From 'Nostoc azollae' 0708 (GTDB taxonomy: Bacteria > Cyanobacteriota > Cyanobacteriia > Cyanobacteriales > Nostocaceae): a DNA stretch of 64,000 nucleotides. Location: the NCBI RefSeq assembly GCF_000196515.1, contig NC_014248.1, positions 558,001 through 622,000 on the forward strand, written 5' to 3'. Of this stretch, positions 9,826 to 20,578 are shown piece by piece (the stretch's first letter is position 1; the number at the start of each line of letters is the position of its first letter). A model generated the notes under the pieces. That model made no database searches, was not told where the DNA came from, and saw only the letters and a program-made list of their open reading frames with translations. The position numbers were made by a program, and so were the translations under genes.

Positions 9826-10419
9826 GTAAGGATTCAGGTGGTGGGGTATTGACAAGTGTGATAGGTGAGGCAGAATATAGCAGTTATGGAAAAGAAGCTG
9901 CCACCAAAACTAGACAGAAATCTCAGGCACATCTACCCTACCCTGTCACTTCAAGACACTAATCAAGATTCCTGGCTTCAATCACCAAGAAATTGGCACA
10001 AAATTCATGGACCTCATAGATGAAGGTTTTAAAAACTACCCTTTATTCCAACAAACCCAAAACCTTCATAAATTCTTGACTTGGCCATCCTAGTTTCAAC
10101 CAAAATTTGAATCTTCCATTCATTCATTGATCAAGCCCCAGGGGAAACTGGTAAACTTTTACCTTCCTTAGGCAATAGACCTTGATCATAATTTAGCTGA
10201 ACCAAGGTTAGGTTTAGCACTGACACAAGGAAAAGTCTGTGGTCGTTCTCTTTCTCTGGAGCTATTCCAACATCCTGCCAATTTATTGACCGTTATACAA
10301 ACTTGTCGCCGTCAAGCACTTTCTCTAATTGAGTTTTTTGACCAACCTATGAAAGCCATAGTTCACTCTGCTTTCCATAGACCTTCTTTAATCCCTCTAC
10401 CTTAGACCTGAATCCTTAC
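9826..10419. mobile_element. IS66-like insertion sequence relic
   Basis: The block is bounded by near-perfect inverted ends, GTAAGGATTCAGGT at 9826-9839 and ACCTGAATCCTTAC at 10406-10419. Ends starting GTAA are typical of IS66. Inside, on the plus strand, are decayed reading frames: MEKKLPPKLDRNLRHIYPTL from 9885, then after frameshifts DLIDEGFKNYPLFQQTQNLH, LAEPRLGLALTQGKVCGRSL and LLTVIQTCRRQALSLIEFF near the right end. At about 594 bp it is far shorter than an intact IS66 (2-2.5 kb), so an internal deletion is likely. No target duplication is visible. The family is inferred from the ends; the coding remnant is not recognised with confidence. Confidence 0.5.
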
Positions 10420-10469
10420 AAAAAGATAAGCAGCATTTTTGCAATTAATAATCTAAATCCGCCCATGAA

Positions 10470-10499
10470 AAAATCCCCTGCCGTGAGGTAGGGGATTTT
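10470..10499 (-). terminator. Rho-independent terminator of psaAB
   Basis: A 13-bp stem (10470-10482 with 10487-10499, one G-T wobble) with loop GTGA. On the minus strand the stem is followed by TTTTTT. It sits about 30 bases after the psaB stop. Confidence 0.85.
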
Positions 10500-10530
10500 C
10501 TTGTTACTTACCTAAAACGAGCAGTCAGGA

Positions 10531-12762
10531 TCAACCAAACTTACCAGCAGTAGAAGCAATGAGGAACGCTGCGTAAGTGACAATGTAGCCAACAGTGAAG
10601 TGAGCTAAACCAACCACACGAGCTTGAACAATGGAGAGAGCAACTGGCTTGTCTTTCCAGCGAACTAAGTTAGCCAGAGGAGTACGCTCGTGCGCCCAAA
10701 CCAAGGTTTCGATCAACTCTTGCCAGTAACCTCTCCAAGAGATGAGGAACATGAAACCAGTTGCCCAGATTAGGTGTCCAAAAAGGAACATCCAAGTCCA
10801 AACAGACAGGTTGTTCATGCCGTAGGCGTTGTAACCGTTAATCAACTGAGCAGAGTTAGCCCAGAGGTAATCACGGAACCAGCCCATCAAGTAGGTAGAG
10901 TTTTCGTTGAACTGAGCAACGTTACCTTGCCAAATACCTAGATGTTTCCAGTGCCAGTAGAAAGTTACCCAACCAATGGTGTTCAACATCCAGAACATAG
11001 ACAGGTAGAAAGCATCCCATGCGGAGATATCGCAAGTACCGCCACGGCCGGGACCGTCGCAGGGGAAAGCATAGCCGAAGTCCTTTTTATCGGGCATCAG
11101 CTTAGAACCACGAGCATCCAAAGCACCTTTAACAAGTACCAAGGTTGTGGTGTGGATAGCCAGGGCGAAAGCGTGGTGAACCAAGAAGTCGCCAGGGCCA
11201 ATTGTTAAGAAGAGGGAGTTAGTACCAGAGTTGATGGCATCTAACCAGCCAGACAACCAAACGTTACCGTAGTTGGGGTAGGCTGTGTAGGCGACGCTAT
11301 CGGGATTAGACAACAAAGTGTCTAAGCCGTAGAGTAATTTACCGTGAGCAGCTTGAATGAACTGAGCAAATACTGGCTCAATCAAGATTTGCTTTTCAGG
11401 AGTACCGAAAGCAACTACTACGTCGTTGTGAACGTACAAGCCCAAGGTGTGGAAGCCCAAGAAGAGAGATACCCAGCTGAGGTGGGAAATAATCGCTTCT
11501 TTGTGCTGCAAAATCCGGTCTAATACGTTGCCCTTGTTTTGTTCGGGGTCGTAGTCACGTACCCAGAAGATGGCGGCGTGGGCGAAAGCACCAACCATCA
11601 AGAAACCCGCGATGTACTGGTGGTGGGTGTACAGTGCTGCCTGTGTTGTGTAGTCCTTAGCAATGAAAGCATAAGGAGGCAGAGAGTACATATGTTGCGC
11701 CACCAAGGAAGTGATGGTTCCCAGTGCTGCCAATGCCAAAGACAGTTGGAAGTGCAGGGAGTTGTTGATGGTATCGTACAGGCCTTGGTGAGGTAGGTTG
11801 AACTGACCTTCACTCTTGCTACCGGGAACTAAACCGGATTTGGAGTTCAGCATTTCTTTGATGCTGTGACCAATTCCAAAGTTAGTGCGGTACATATGAC
11901 CGGCAATGATGAATAATACAGCGATCGCCAAGTGGTGGTGAGCCATATCGGTCAACCACAGGGATTCTGTTTGGGGGTGGAAACCGCCCAAGAAGGTAAG
12001 AATCGCTGTACCAGCACCAGTGGAAGTACCAAATAAGTGGCCAGCGGTGTCAGGGTTCTGAGCATAGACACCCCAGTTACCTGTGAAGAAGGGGGTTAAC
12101 CCTGCTGGGTGGGGAGCAGCAGTCAGGAAGTTATCCCAGCCTACGTGGATACCACGGGATTCGGGGATAGCAACGTGAACCAAGTGACCAGTCCAAGCTA
12201 AGGAGCTAACACCGAACAAACCACCCAGGTGGTGGTTCAGACGTGGTTCTGCACTCTTAAACCAAGAGAGGCTAGGACGGAACTTGGGTTGCAAGTGCAA
12301 CCAACCAGCGAACAGGAACAATGCTGCCAACAGGAGCAAGCCTACAGAACCGGTGTACAGTTCTTGGTTTGTCCGCATCCCGATGGTGTACCACCAGTGG
12401 TAAACACCGGAATAGGCAATGTTTACAGGATTGCTTGCACCAGCTTGGGTGAAAGCTTCAACTGCTGGAGCACCGAAGTGGGGATCCCAAATCGCATGGG
12501 CGATAGGACGGACATGGAGGGGATCTTTAATCCACTGTTCAAAGTTACCTTGCCAGGCTACGTGGAACAGGAGGCTGGATGCCCACAGGAAGATGATTGC
12601 CAAGTGACCGAAGTGAGTGGCGAAAATCTTTTGGTAAAGATTTTCTTCTGTCATGCCATCGTGGCTTTCAAAGTCGTTGCCTGTAGCGATCGCATACCAA
12701 ATCCGACGAGTAGTCGGGTCCTGTGCGAGATCCTGGCTAAATTTTGGGAATTTTGTTGCCAT
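10531..12762 (-). CDS. psaB: Photosystem I P700 apoprotein A2
   Basis: PsaB pairs with PsaA to form the thylakoid reaction-centre core that binds P700, A0, A1 and the shared 4Fe-4S cluster FX. The 743-residue product starts [20 protein letters not shown], as expected, and carries many His-rich transmembrane helices (eleven in the family). The FX-binding loop [12 protein letters not shown] with its two cysteines lies near residue 567. The C-terminus [12 protein letters not shown] is typical. It lies downstream of psaA with a 222-base spacer containing short repeats and ends in a strong terminator, consistent with psaAB co-transcription. No lesion is seen. RpaB, a known regulator of PSI genes in cyanobacteria, is encoded at 50945-51673. 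Confidence 0.99.
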   Translation of the reverse strand: MATKFPKFSQDLAQDPTTRRIWYAIATGNDFESHDGMTEENLYQKIFATHFGHLAIIFLWASSLLFHVAWQGNFEQWIKDPLHVRPIAHAIWDPHFGAPAVEAFTQAGASNPVNIAYSGVYHWWYTIGMRTNQELYTGSVGLLLLAALFLFAGWLHLQPKFRPSLSWFKSAEPRLNHHLGGLFGVSSLAWTGHLVHVAIPESRGIHVGWDNFLTAAPHPAGLTPFFTGNWGVYAQNPDTAGHLFGTSTGAGTAILTFLGGFHPQTESLWLTDMAHHHLAIAVLFIIAGHMYRTNFGIGHSIKEMLNSKSGLVPGSKSEGQFNLPHQGLYDTINNSLHFQLSLALAALGTITSLVAQHMYSLPPYAFIAKDYTTQAALYTHHQYIAGFLMVGAFAHAAIFWVRDYDPEQNKGNVLDRILQHKEAIISHLSWVSLFLGFHTLGLYVHNDVVVAFGTPEKQILIEPVFAQFIQAAHGKLLYGLDTLLSNPDSVAYTAYPNYGNVWLSGWLDAINSGTNSLFLTIGPGDFLVHHAFALAIHTTTLVLVKGALDARGSKLMPDKKDFGYAFPCDGPGRGGTCDISAWDAFYLSMFWMLNTIGWVTFYWHWKHLGIWQGNVAQFNENSTYLMGWFRDYLWANSAQLINGYNAYGMNNLSVWTWMFLFGHLIWATGFMFLISWRGYWQELIETLVWAHERTPLANLVRWKDKPVALSIVQARVVGLAHFTVGYIVTYAAFLIASTAGKFG

Positions 12763-12984
12763 AGGTTTTGATATGTCCTCTGACCTTTAGCCATCAGGTA
12801 TCAGCAAAATTTTAGATTCTAGATTTTGGATTTTGGATTGAATCTAAAATCCCTTCGGGTGTGGCTACGGAGTTAGGGTAGCTTCACGAAGTGGTATGAC
12901 AGTCGCTTATGGGGAAAACCACCATAGAGAAAGAACTTGCTGCGATACCTTACTAAAATCCAAAATCCAAAATTCAACTGATTG
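12763..12984. repeat. psaA-psaB spacer carrying short interspersed repeats
   Basis: The 222-base spacer contains GATTTTGGATTTTGGATT-type short repeats near 12820-12838 and their complement near 12955-12972. Between them is a CTTCGGGTGTGGCTACGG...CTTCACGAAGTGG block of the kind dispersed through Nostocales genomes. The repeats at both ends are in inverted orientation and could pair in the psaAB transcript. Confidence 0.5.
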
Positions 12985-15243
12985 CTACCCTACTGAAAGG
13001 ATATGTGCATGGAAGAATGCCCAAGTTGTAGCAATTCCTCCAAGTAGGTAGTGAGCCACACCGACAGCCCGACCTTGAGTAATGCTCAATGCGCGGGGTT
13101 GAATAGTAGGAGCTACCTTCAGTTTATTATGCGCCCAAACTATGGACTCAATTAGTTCTTGCCAGTAGCCACGACCACTGAACAGGAACATTAAGCTGAA
13201 TGCCCAAACGAAGTGAGCGCCTAAGAACATGAGTCCATAAGCAGACAGTTCACTGCCGTAGGAGTTGATGACTTGTGTAGCTTGCGCCCACAGGAAGTCA
13301 CGCAACCAACCGTTGATGGTGATGGCACCTTGAGCAAAGTTACCACCAGTGATGTGTTCTACTACACCATCTGCATCTACAGTACCCCATACATCAGATT
13401 GCATTTTCCAGCTGAAGTGGAAAATAACAATTGACAAAGAGTTATACATCCAGAACAGTCCCAGGAATACATGGTCCCAACCTGATACTTGACAAGTACC
13501 ACCACGACCAGGTCCGTCACAAGGGAAGCGGAAGCCTAGATTTGCCTTGTCTGGAATCAGACGAGAACTGCGGGCGTACAATACACCCTTGAGCAGAATA
13601 AGAACAGTTACGTGAATGGTAAAAGCGTGGATGTGGTGAATCAAAAAGTCTGCTGTACCCAAAGTTATGGGCATCATTGCGACTTTACCACCTACAGCTA
13701 ATACACCGCCACCAAAAGCGTAGCTAACTGGTTCTAAAGCATTGGGTGCTGTACCACCTGGAGCCAGTGTGTGCAGGTTTTGTACCCACTGAGCAAACAC
13801 AGGTTGTAACTGAATTGCTGCGTCAGAGAACATATCTTGGGGACGACCCAAGGCACGCATTGTGTCGTTGTGAATGTACAAACCAAAGCTGTGGAAGCCG
13901 AGGAAAATACAAACCCAGTTGAGGTGAGAGATTATAGCGTCACGGTGACGAATCACACGATCTAGAACGTTGTTTTGGTTAAGAACGGGATCGTAATCCC
14001 GCACCATGAAGATTGCTGCGTGAGCAGCACCACCAACAATCAAGAAACCACCGATCCAAATATGGTGAGTGAAGATACACAATTGTGTAGCGTAATCAGT
14101 TGCCAAGTATGGATAGGGAGGCATCGCGTACATATGATGGGCGATGATGATTGTCAAAGAACCCAAGAAGGCCAGATTAGTAGCCAACTGAGCGTGCCAC
14201 GAGGTGGTCATGTTTTCATAAAGACCTTTGTGACCTTCACCAGTGAAGGGGCCTTTATGGTTCTCTAGGATATCTTTGATGCTGTGACCGATACCCCAGT
14301 TGGTACGGTACATATGACCAGCGATGATGAACAGTACAGCGATAGCTAAGTGGTGATGAGAAATATCAGTCATCCACAAACCGCCTGTTACGGGGTTCAA
14401 ACCACCTTTAAAGGTCAGAATGTCAGCATAAGTTCCCCAATTCAAAGTGAAGAAAGGTGTTAAACCGTTGGCAAAGCTGGGATACAACTCTGTCAACAGA
14501 TCCTTATTCAAAATAAATTCGTGGGGCAAGGGTATATCTTTAAGAGCAACCCCTGCATCCAAAAGCTTGTTGGTTGGTGCGGACACATGGATCAAGTGAC
14601 CTGCCCATCCCAAGGAACCACAACCTAGCAATACTTGCAAGTGGTGATTCAGCATGGACTCCACGTTTTGGAACCATTCCAGTTTAGGAGCGCGTTTGTG
14701 GTAGTGGAACCAGCCAGCAAACAGGAATAAACCTGCTAATACTAAGCCGCCAATTGCAGTGCAGTAGAGTTGGAAGGAGTTGGTAATACCCCAGCCACGC
14801 CATACTTGAAACAAGCCAGAGGTGATTTGAATGCCGTGGAAGCCACCGCCAACATCACCGTTTAAAATGTCTTGTCCCACAATAGGCCAAACTACTTGGG
14901 CGCTGGGCTTAACTCCTAATGGATCGGTCAGCCAAGCTTCGTAGTTAGAGAACTTAGCACCATGGAATAACATTCCGCTTAACCAGATTGTCACTACAGC
15001 CAGGTGGCCAAAGTGCGCGGAGAAGATTTTGCGGGAAATGTCTTCTAAGTCGCTTGTATGCGTATCGAAATCGTGGGCGAGGGCGTGGAGGTTCCAAATC
15101 CAGGTTGTTGTTTTTGGACCTTTAGCTAAGGATCTATCGAAGTGTCCAGGTTGGGCCCATCGCTCAAATGAGGTGGGTACAGGGTCTTTGTCAACGATGA
15201 CTCTTGCTTTTTTCTCCTCTCGCTCCGGAGGACTAATCGTCAT
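12985..15243 (-). CDS. psaA: Photosystem I P700 apoprotein A1
   Basis: PsaA is the other half of the PSI core heterodimer in the thylakoid membrane. The 752-residue product begins [20 protein letters not shown] and contains [20 protein letters not shown], the His-rich antenna helices, the FX loop [18 protein letters not shown] near residue 574 and the quinone/P700 region with [20 protein letters not shown]. The length is that of the family and the frame is intact. It is the first gene of the psaA-psaB unit. The upstream 600 bases hold no other gene on that strand, leaving room for the long light-regulated promoter known for psaA in cyanobacteria, whose elements I could not pinpoint. Confidence 0.99.
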   Translation of the reverse strand: MTISPPEREEKKARVIVDKDPVPTSFERWAQPGHFDRSLAKGPKTTTWIWNLHALAHDFDTHTSDLEDISRKIFSAHFGHLAVVTIWLSGMLFHGAKFSNYEAWLTDPLGVKPSAQVVWPIVGQDILNGDVGGGFHGIQITSGLFQVWRGWGITNSFQLYCTAIGGLVLAGLFLFAGWFHYHKRAPKLEWFQNVESMLNHHLQVLLGCGSLGWAGHLIHVSAPTNKLLDAGVALKDIPLPHEFILNKDLLTELYPSFANGLTPFFTLNWGTYADILTFKGGLNPVTGGLWMTDISHHHLAIAVLFIIAGHMYRTNWGIGHSIKDILENHKGPFTGEGHKGLYENMTTSWHAQLATNLAFLGSLTIIIAHHMYAMPPYPYLATDYATQLCIFTHHIWIGGFLIVGGAAHAAIFMVRDYDPVLNQNNVLDRVIRHRDAIISHLNWVCIFLGFHSFGLYIHNDTMRALGRPQDMFSDAAIQLQPVFAQWVQNLHTLAPGGTAPNALEPVSYAFGGGVLAVGGKVAMMPITLGTADFLIHHIHAFTIHVTVLILLKGVLYARSSRLIPDKANLGFRFPCDGPGRGGTCQVSGWDHVFLGLFWMYNSLSIVIFHFSWKMQSDVWGTVDADGVVEHITGGNFAQGAITINGWLRDFLWAQATQVINSYGSELSAYGLMFLGAHFVWAFSLMFLFSGRGYWQELIESIVWAHNKLKVAPTIQPRALSITQGRAVGVAHYLLGGIATTWAFFHAHILSVG

Positions 15244-15830
15244 TCGACCTCCTCTGTCAATAAGGAATGAGGAATCATGGATACCACCGAGTGAATTTTA
15301 CTCGTCGTTTCCAGAGATTTTCTGGAGTCATGTGGATTTGTTGTTTCTGTTGAATTATAGAGTCTGTACTTGTACATTGTTGGAGAGATTTTAACAATAA
15401 TTCAAACTCGCTAGATTTATTGTCATATCTGCCTTTTATATTCAAAGTTATTGAAAAAAAGTCAATACCTTTTCTATTTAATTTACAAACTATAACAATT
15501 CTTAAAACTTGTGCTTAATTCTGGATATAGCCGTAAATGTTGCTGTTCTGGCTGTATATTTTCGTTGTTCTTCGAGTTAGATTGGAAAATTCTGTCGAAA
15601 ATATTACATTTTCGCAAGTTTTATGATAAAGAAGTAAAAAATTTTCATAAACATTCAGGAGGCAGGCTGCGAGGTGTAGAGGATAAAGTTTTTCTTTTTG
15701 CTACCTGTTGCCTTTTTTCTTCCCCTATACCCCACACCTTTACAATTTCCCGCAGGGTGGCTACTGGCATTGTGGGGTTGTAGTGAAGAAAACAAAAGAA
15801 AATGGTGTTGAAGACAGACAATCAATAAAG
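15244..15830. promoter_or_regulatory. Divergent intergenic region between psaA and the repeat lipoprotein gene
   Basis: No convincing gene is present in these 587 bases. It must contain the psaA promoter (minus) and that of the lipoprotein gene (plus). I looked for the paired TTACA elements of RpaB (HLR1) sites and found only a weak degenerate candidate, TTACAAACTATAACA, at about 15483-15497, which I do not call. Short open frames here (for example 15511-15783) lack family features. Confidence 0.4.
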
Positions 15831-17345
15831 ATGGAAAGTATGAAATCTAGGCAAAAGACGGCTCTAGAGAAACTCCTTTCTCAGAGTTTCCCTATTTTCA
15901 AATGGGTAATGACATTACTGCTAATTTTGAGTTTAACCAGTTGTACTGAAAAAGCTGGAAGCCAAGAAGTATCTATTGACAATCAAAAAACAGCGTCACA
16001 AATCTCCCAAGTATGTCGGCAATTTTCAGAAACTGCACCACCAGAAGTAATTCAAGAACTGCGCCCAATTTTGGAACTTTATCAGCCACTAGTAACAATT
16101 ATGACTCCTACGGCAGATGAAGTTATTGAAGACAATACTATTACAGTCCGTTTCCAGGTTACAGACTTACCAATATTTAAAGATCCCCAATGGCAATTAG
16201 GACCTCATGTGCACGTAATTATTGACAATGAACCTTACATAGCGGTTTATGATCTAAATCAACCTTTAGTTTTATCAGACTTGTCCGTAGGTACACATAC
16301 ATTGCGTGTTTTTGCGTCGCGTCCTTGGCATGAAAGTTTTAAAAATGAAGGTGCTTATACCCAAATAAGATTTCATATTTTTACTAAAACTGATGATAAC
16401 AATCCTGCCTCCAATTTACCCCTCCTGACTTATAGTAGTCCTAATGCCAGTTACGGTGCAGAACCTATTATGCTGGATTTTTACTTAACTAATGCACCGT
16501 TGCATATTGCTGCTGAAGATAATCCTGATGACACAATCAGCGATTGGCGTATTCGTTGTACAATTAATGGTGAAAGCTTCATTCTTGATCGCTGGCAGTC
16601 AGTTTATCTCAAAGGTTTTACACCTGGTAAAAACTGGGTAAAACTGGAATTCCTTGATAACCAAGGCAACCCTGTTAAAAATGTCTTTAACAGTACAGCT
16701 AGACTTATTAATTACGAACCTAAAGGTAAAGACTCACTTTCAAGAATTGTCAGAGGGGAACTTACCGCTAATGAGGTGCGCGGTATTGTAGACCCGAATT
16801 ATACAACTAAGATTCCGGTTACTAAACCTACACCTACTGTAACGCCCAAGCTTGAAGTTTCTCCCACTCCTCAACCTCAAGTGGGAAAACCACCGACTCC
16901 AGAAATTGAAGTTTCCCCCACTCCTCAAGCTCAAGTGGAAAAACCACCGACTCCAGAAGTTGAAGTTTCTCCCACTCCTCAACCTCAAGTGGAAAAACCA
17001 CCGACTCCAGAAGTTGAAGTTTCTCCCACTCCTCAACCTCAAGTAGAAAAACCACCGACTCCAGAAATTGAAGTTTCCCCCACTCCTCAAGCTCAAGTGG
17101 AAAAACCACCGACTCCAGAAATTGAAGTTTCCCCCACTCCTCAAGCTCAAGTGGAAAAACCACCGACTCCAGAAATTGAAGTTTCCCCCACTCCTCAAGC
17201 TCAAGTGGAAAAACCACCGACTCCAGAAATTGAAGTTTCTCCCACTCCTCAAATACAACCAGCACCTGAACCGCAGGAAACACCAAGCCCTATTGAGTCA
17301 ATACAAAAAGATCAATCAAAGCTAGAAAAAACAGGATTAAGGTGA
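15831..17345 (+). CDS. Lipoprotein with an 18-residue tandem Pro-rich repeat
   Basis: A secreted or membrane-anchored protein of about 504 residues and unknown function. The N-terminus has a positively charged segment, a hydrophobic stretch and the lipobox LTSC (Cys about residue 38), which supports the start at 15831 (alternative ATG 15840); upstream in-frame codons would put the signal too deep. Residues about 60-320 form a compact beta-rich part with Ig-like features (VTIMTPTADEVIEDNTITVR, HTLRVFASRPWHESFKNEGA). The C-terminal third has seven complete copies and one partial copy of EVSPTPQxQVEKPPTPE(I/V), a flexible Pro-rich spacer likely to span periplasm or cell wall. The domain family is not recognised. 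Confidence 0.75.
   Translation: MESMKSRQKTALEKLLSQSFPIFKWVMTLLLILSLTSCTEKAGSQEVSIDNQKTASQISQVCRQFSETAPPEVIQELRPILELYQPLVTIMTPTADEVIEDNTITVRFQVTDLPIFKDPQWQLGPHVHVIIDNEPYIAVYDLNQPLVLSDLSVGTHTLRVFASRPWHESFKNEGAYTQIRFHIFTKTDDNNPASNLPLLTYSSPNASYGAEPIMLDFYLTNAPLHIAAEDNPDDTISDWRIRCTINGESFILDRWQSVYLKGFTPGKNWVKLEFLDNQGNPVKNVFNSTARLINYEPKGKDSLSRIVRGELTANEVRGIVDPNYTTKIPVTKPTPTVTPKLEVSPTPQPQVGKPPTPEIEVSPTPQAQVEKPPTPEVEVSPTPQPQVEKPPTPEVEVSPTPQPQVEKPPTPEIEVSPTPQAQVEKPPTPEIEVSPTPQAQVEKPPTPEIEVSPTPQAQVEKPPTPEIEVSPTPQIQPAPEPQETPSPIESIQKDQSKLEKTGLR
16854..17252 (+). repeat. 54-bp tandem repeat, seven full copies plus one partial
   Basis: Period 54 bases (18 codons). Full copies start at 16854 and every 54 bases to 17231; a partial copy follows to about 17252. 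Copies differ at a few positions (QPQ or QAQ; PEI or PEV; the first copy has VGK), and the last three full copies are nearly identical, suggesting recent expansion. The array is in frame within the lipoprotein gene. Confidence 0.95.
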
Positions 17346-17395
17346 TTAAGTGAGTATTTTAAGGGTAAACCTTGACTAAACCTCAAAAAATCTAA

Positions 17396-18321
17396 TTAGC
17401 TAAAAATACTCAGTTGCAAATTTTGAGATAAGGTTTTGATAAATGCCAACCCCGCTACAGGATTGCCTATACTATCTAAGGCAGGACTGTAGCAGGCTAT
17501 CGCTCCCTTATTTGGTACGGTGGCTAACAATGCACCACTTATACCCGATTTCATGGGTAAACCAATTGTGACTGCATACTGGGGAGAAGCTTGATAATAA
17601 TCCACAAGTTAACATCACAGATTTAACAATCTGACGATGTTGGGAATTTATAAAACTGCTTTCAGAAGCTAGGAGTTATCCTATTTTCCCCAAATCTTGT
17701 ACTTGCCCAGATATACAGCATATTTTGTCGCAAATCTCAAGAGCTGATTCAATATTTTCAATGTATTGAGTTTGGTGGAGATAGTCTGCGATCAGAACAT
17801 TTACCTGAGAACGAGTACCACGCACCGAAGCCAAAATCTCCGCATCTAAATATAGTTTACTACCTGCTGACTTATTTAAGTATTCACAAAATAATTGCGT
17901 GCGATGACTTCCATCTTTACCAGGTAAATTATCAGCTACAGTAATAGCACCAGTATTAATTAATCATCGCAGGGGTGTCCATTATCAGCTATTAAATGTT
18001 ATAAGGAATTAAAAGGCATTAATTAAGGTCGAACCCCAACCCAATCTAATACCTTTTCTGAACCTAAATGTTCCAGCAGATATAGAAAAGAGAAAGGTTT
18101 AATAACACTCATTAAAGGAAATATAAAAGTATTATCACCTAAGTTGTAATTAATGCGTGACTGACACGTAGCTCACAGCAGATATGAACAACAAACCAGT
18201 TAGGATTAGCTACAGCTAAAAGCGGAATGCGTTGAATAACACTTCCCTGTTCTCCTTGAGTTTGTGCTTGCTTAACCCAGAGAGATAAATTATCTGGATT
18301 GATGCTTTGTAGTTTGATCAA
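17396..18321 (-). pseudogene. glsA: Glutaminase A, decayed
   Basis: Glutaminase hydrolyses glutamine to glutamate and ammonia. Fragments in order on the minus strand: N-terminal IPLLAVANPNWFVVHICCEL, then SVIKPFSFLYLLEHLG, VLDWVGVRPN, INTGAITVADNLPG, TQLFCEYLNKSAGSKLYLDA, VNVLIADYLHQTQYIENIES, LEICDKICCISGQVQDLGKI, and the C-terminal YYQASPQYAVTIGLPMKSGI, SGALLATVPNKGAIACYSPA, LDSIGNPVAG. This order matches the serine-dependent beta-lactamase-like glutaminase family, including the MKSGISG region. Several frameshifts and stops separate the pieces, so the gene is dead. Boundaries are those of the recognisable fragments. Confidence 0.82.
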
Positions 18322-18420
18322 AACTTTGATCCGACTCTAAGTAGACAATATAAAATTATACCAACTCAAAACTATGGGACAGATGTAACCCTGAGAAGCC
18401 AGATAAAATCTCAGCTCCCT

Positions 18421-19206
18421 CGTGTTATATCACCAGAATTACCATAAAATAAACCTTGGTTAAATACAGATAAACCATTATTTCTAAAAGCACTCAACGG
18501 TAGAATCATTATTCTAGACTTTTGGACTTATTGCTGTATTAACTGTCTACACATATTACCAGGTTTGAAATATTTAGAACACAAATATCAAGATAGCTTC
18601 ACTATTATTGGTCTTCACTCTGAGAAATTCGATAACAAGAAGGAAATTGAAAACATGCGTCAAGCCATTCTATGTTATGACATTGAACATCCGGTTCTAG
18701 TCGATAGTGATTTTCGCGTTTGGGATAGTTATACTATCAAGGCCTGGTCTAATTTAATCATTATCGATCTACATTGATCTACAAGGATATGTGATTAGTC
18801 AATTTGGTGGAGAAGGACATATTCCAGTAATTGAAAACATGATTATTCAGCTTCACGAGAAAAATCAAGATAACATCAATTTTCAACAATTTAGCCTTAC
18901 CTTAGAAAAACACCATCAACCATTAATTACACCTCTAGCCTTTCTGGGTAAAGTATTAGCAACAGCAAGGGGTTTATTTATTGCCGACACTGGACATCAC
19001 CACATAGTTATCAGTACATTGGAAGGTGAACTTATTCATATAATTGGTACAGGAAGATTGAGATTAACTGATGGTGCTTTTAATGAAGCATATTTTTATG
19101 CACCACAGGGAGTGACTTATGATAATGAGACTCAAATTCTCTAGGGTACTCATACACAAAACTATACCTTGCGACAAATTGACTTGCTGCTGGTCAATTT
19201 TTACCA
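18421..19206 (+). pseudogene. Thioredoxin-like/NHL-repeat protein, truncated and frameshifted
   Basis: The frame gives SPELP-stop-NKPWLNTDKPLFLKALNG, IIILDFWTYCCINCLHILPG (a CxxC thioredoxin-like site, CCINC), LKYLEHKYQDSFTIIGLHSE, KFDNKKEIENMRQAILCYDI, HPVLVDSDFRVWDSYTIKAW. A frameshift near 18776 follows, then ISQFGGEGHIPVIENMI and a first NHL blade TARGLFIADTGHHHIVISTL, ending TDGAFNEAYFYAPQGVTYDN, TAG, HTQNYTLRQIDL. Intact relatives are about 500 residues long with a six-bladed NHL propeller; here most blades are missing. The lost function would have been a thiol-disulfide protein of unknown partner. Confidence 0.8.
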
Positions 19207-19256
19207 ATAGGTTTCAATAGGTTTCAATAAACATTAGTAAAATGGCAAAAATATGA

Positions 19257-19639
19257 ATGAAGAAAAAGCATATTTTTTCAAATTCTGATGATGGGATGTT
19301 ATCTTTACCGAAAGATTTTTTTAAAATAAGTAGATTTAGAGACTTGCTACTTTGGGAAATTAGAGAAAGATTAATGCAGCGAATTCGCAATAATCAACAA
19401 CAGTCTCAGGGAGCAATAATCAAATCATTGGCACATATGGAAATAGCCGAAGAAATGACAGAAATAAATAGCATTAATTTGAGTTTCTCAAAGATTGTTT
19501 GTTACTCAGGATAGGTGGTAAAAACTGGCAGAAAGGAAAACTGAAAGTTAAAATATCTATATCACCTCAAGGTCAACATGCTGATGAGGTGTACATGGAA
19601 TTTTAGCCTGATGACTTAGATGAACTATTAGCATTATAA
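19257..19639 (+). pseudogene. KGK-domain protein with frameshift
   Basis: KGK proteins are small cyanobacterial proteins of unknown function named for a conserved Lys-Gly-Lys. The first frame reads MKKKHIFSNSDDGMLSLPKD, FFKISRFRDLLLWEIRERLM and runs into a stop at 19512-19514. In another frame from about 19490 it continues LRIGGKNWQKGKLKVKISIS, PQGQHADEVYMEF, an in-frame TAG, then PDDLDELLAL and TAA at 19637-19639. WQKGKLKVK and the acidic end fit the KGK family. One frameshift and one stop are needed to explain the sequence. Confidence 0.68.
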
Positions 19640-19684
19640 AATTTACAACACATTGCTAAAAATATCAATTACTCTGAATTATAT

Positions 19685-19853
19685 TAGACCTCTTGCAAAA
19701 TCGTTTCTGTGGTATAATAGAGGGCTTTAGATTTTATGTATCTTTGGTGTTCTTTGGGCTCCCGAATTCAAACATAACCGTGTAACTCTAACTGCTGGCT
19801 AGAACAAAGACAAACAACTATTATAACATAAAATTAATTCTGCAAGAGGTCTA
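19685..19853 (+). mobile_element. MITE copy 1 (169 bp), TA-flanked
   Basis: Begins TAGACCTCTTGCAAAATC and ends AATTCTGCAAGAGGTCTA. The inverted ends GACCTCTTGCA are flanked by TA on both sides. The interior carries GGTGTTCTTTGGGCTC and AATTCAAACATAACC, shared with the copies at 21161 and 24427. There is no coding capacity. TA target duplication suggests mobilisation by an IS630/Tc1-mariner-type transposase (inference). Confidence 0.88.
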
Positions 19854-19873
19854 TTGATTGGCAGTAATTCAGT

Positions 19874-20230
19874 ATGGACACCATGATCCATATCACCGAA
19901 AGCCAAAAATGCCAACAAGCAAAAATGTTTGAAAGCTATCTTTGTAGCACCTTAGAGACTGAAGGATTTATTCATTACTCCCTAGCATCACAAGCTGTTA
20001 AAGTGGCAAATGATTTCTGTCACAATCAATAGGATTTAGTTCTTGCTGTTTATAGATTCGGAAAAGTTGCAATCAGAAGTTCGTCATGAAGCTGCTGAAG
20101 TAAGTGAACTATTTCCACACATTTATGGCGCGGCGCTTTGAATATTGATGCCCTATACCAAGTTATAAGTTTTCTACCTAGAGAGGATAGTTTTTTTGAT
20201 TCTCTCCCAGAAGTACTAAATTTAAAATAA
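19874..20230 (+). pseudogene. DUF952-family protein, broken
   Basis: Reading frames give MIHITESQKCQQAKMFESYL, TLETEGFIHYSLASQAVKVA, NDFCHNQ, a stop, DLVLAVYRF, then after disruption FPHIYG-like remnants and GALNIDALYQVISFLPREDS ending TAA 20228-20230. The order HIT..., EGFIHxS, DLVLL, PHIYG, NxDAV is that of the DUF952 family (function unknown, ADP-ribosyltransferase-like fold in relatives). An internal stop and a frameshift make it non-functional. Confidence 0.72.
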
Positions 20231-20382
20231 ATAAAACGTAAGTACTCAGCTATCAGCAGTCAGCTTTTTCAGACTAATACTGAAAATACCTATTTGATAA
20301 TTAACCAATTTCTCAAAGATTGTGATTCCTAACTCCTGACTCCTGAATTCTTACAATAAAACTCAAAGTCTAGACATAAAAA

Positions 20383-20571
20383 ATGAATAATCAAGAGATT
20401 GATATAGATGAATATATTGAGCAGATCTCATTGTTACTGAATTTAGAAATAAAAGATGAGTATCGAAATGAAATGATAGCAGATTTTGAAAAACTCATAT
20501 CCATAGCAAAAATAGTTAATAATTGTCCTTTACCAGAAGAAATTGAAATCGCACCAGTTTTTGAACCATAG
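20383..20571 (+). CDS. DUF4089/AtzG-like small protein
   Basis: This 62-residue acidic protein begins MNNQEIDIDEYIEQISLLLN and ends PEEIEIAPVFEP. It matches the small AtzG-like (DUF4089) subunits encoded next to AtzE-type amidases, where they act as GatC-like partners; the EIAPVFxP end is typical. The frame is intact, and the partner amidase follows after 7 bases. Because that amidase is truncated here, this subunit is probably an orphan. Confidence 0.72.
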   Translation: MNNQEIDIDEYIEQISLLLNLEIKDEYRNEMIADFEKLISIAKIVNNCPLPEEIEIAPVFEP

Positions 20572-20578
20572 ATAAACT

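Noticed and set aside
12229-12771. 180-codon plus-strand frame antisense to psaB
   Set aside because: Lies wholly inside psaB on the other strand; composition is that of an antisense shadow.
15483-15497. HLR1 (RpaB) site TTACAAACTATAACA upstream of psaA
   Set aside because: Two mismatches to the direct-repeat consensus; not strong enough to call.
15511-15783. 90-codon frame upstream of the lipoprotein gene
   Set aside because: Cys/Phe/Lys-biased, no family features and no ribosome site; overlaps the promoter region.
16854-17252. Possible CRISPR array
   Set aside because: Repeats are contiguous without unique spacers and encode an in-frame protein repeat.
16740-17286. Long minus-strand open frames over the lipoprotein repeat
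   Set aside because: They are shadows of the 54-bp tandem repeat (period divisible by three), with repetitive unnatural products such as SGGNFNFWSRWFFHL.
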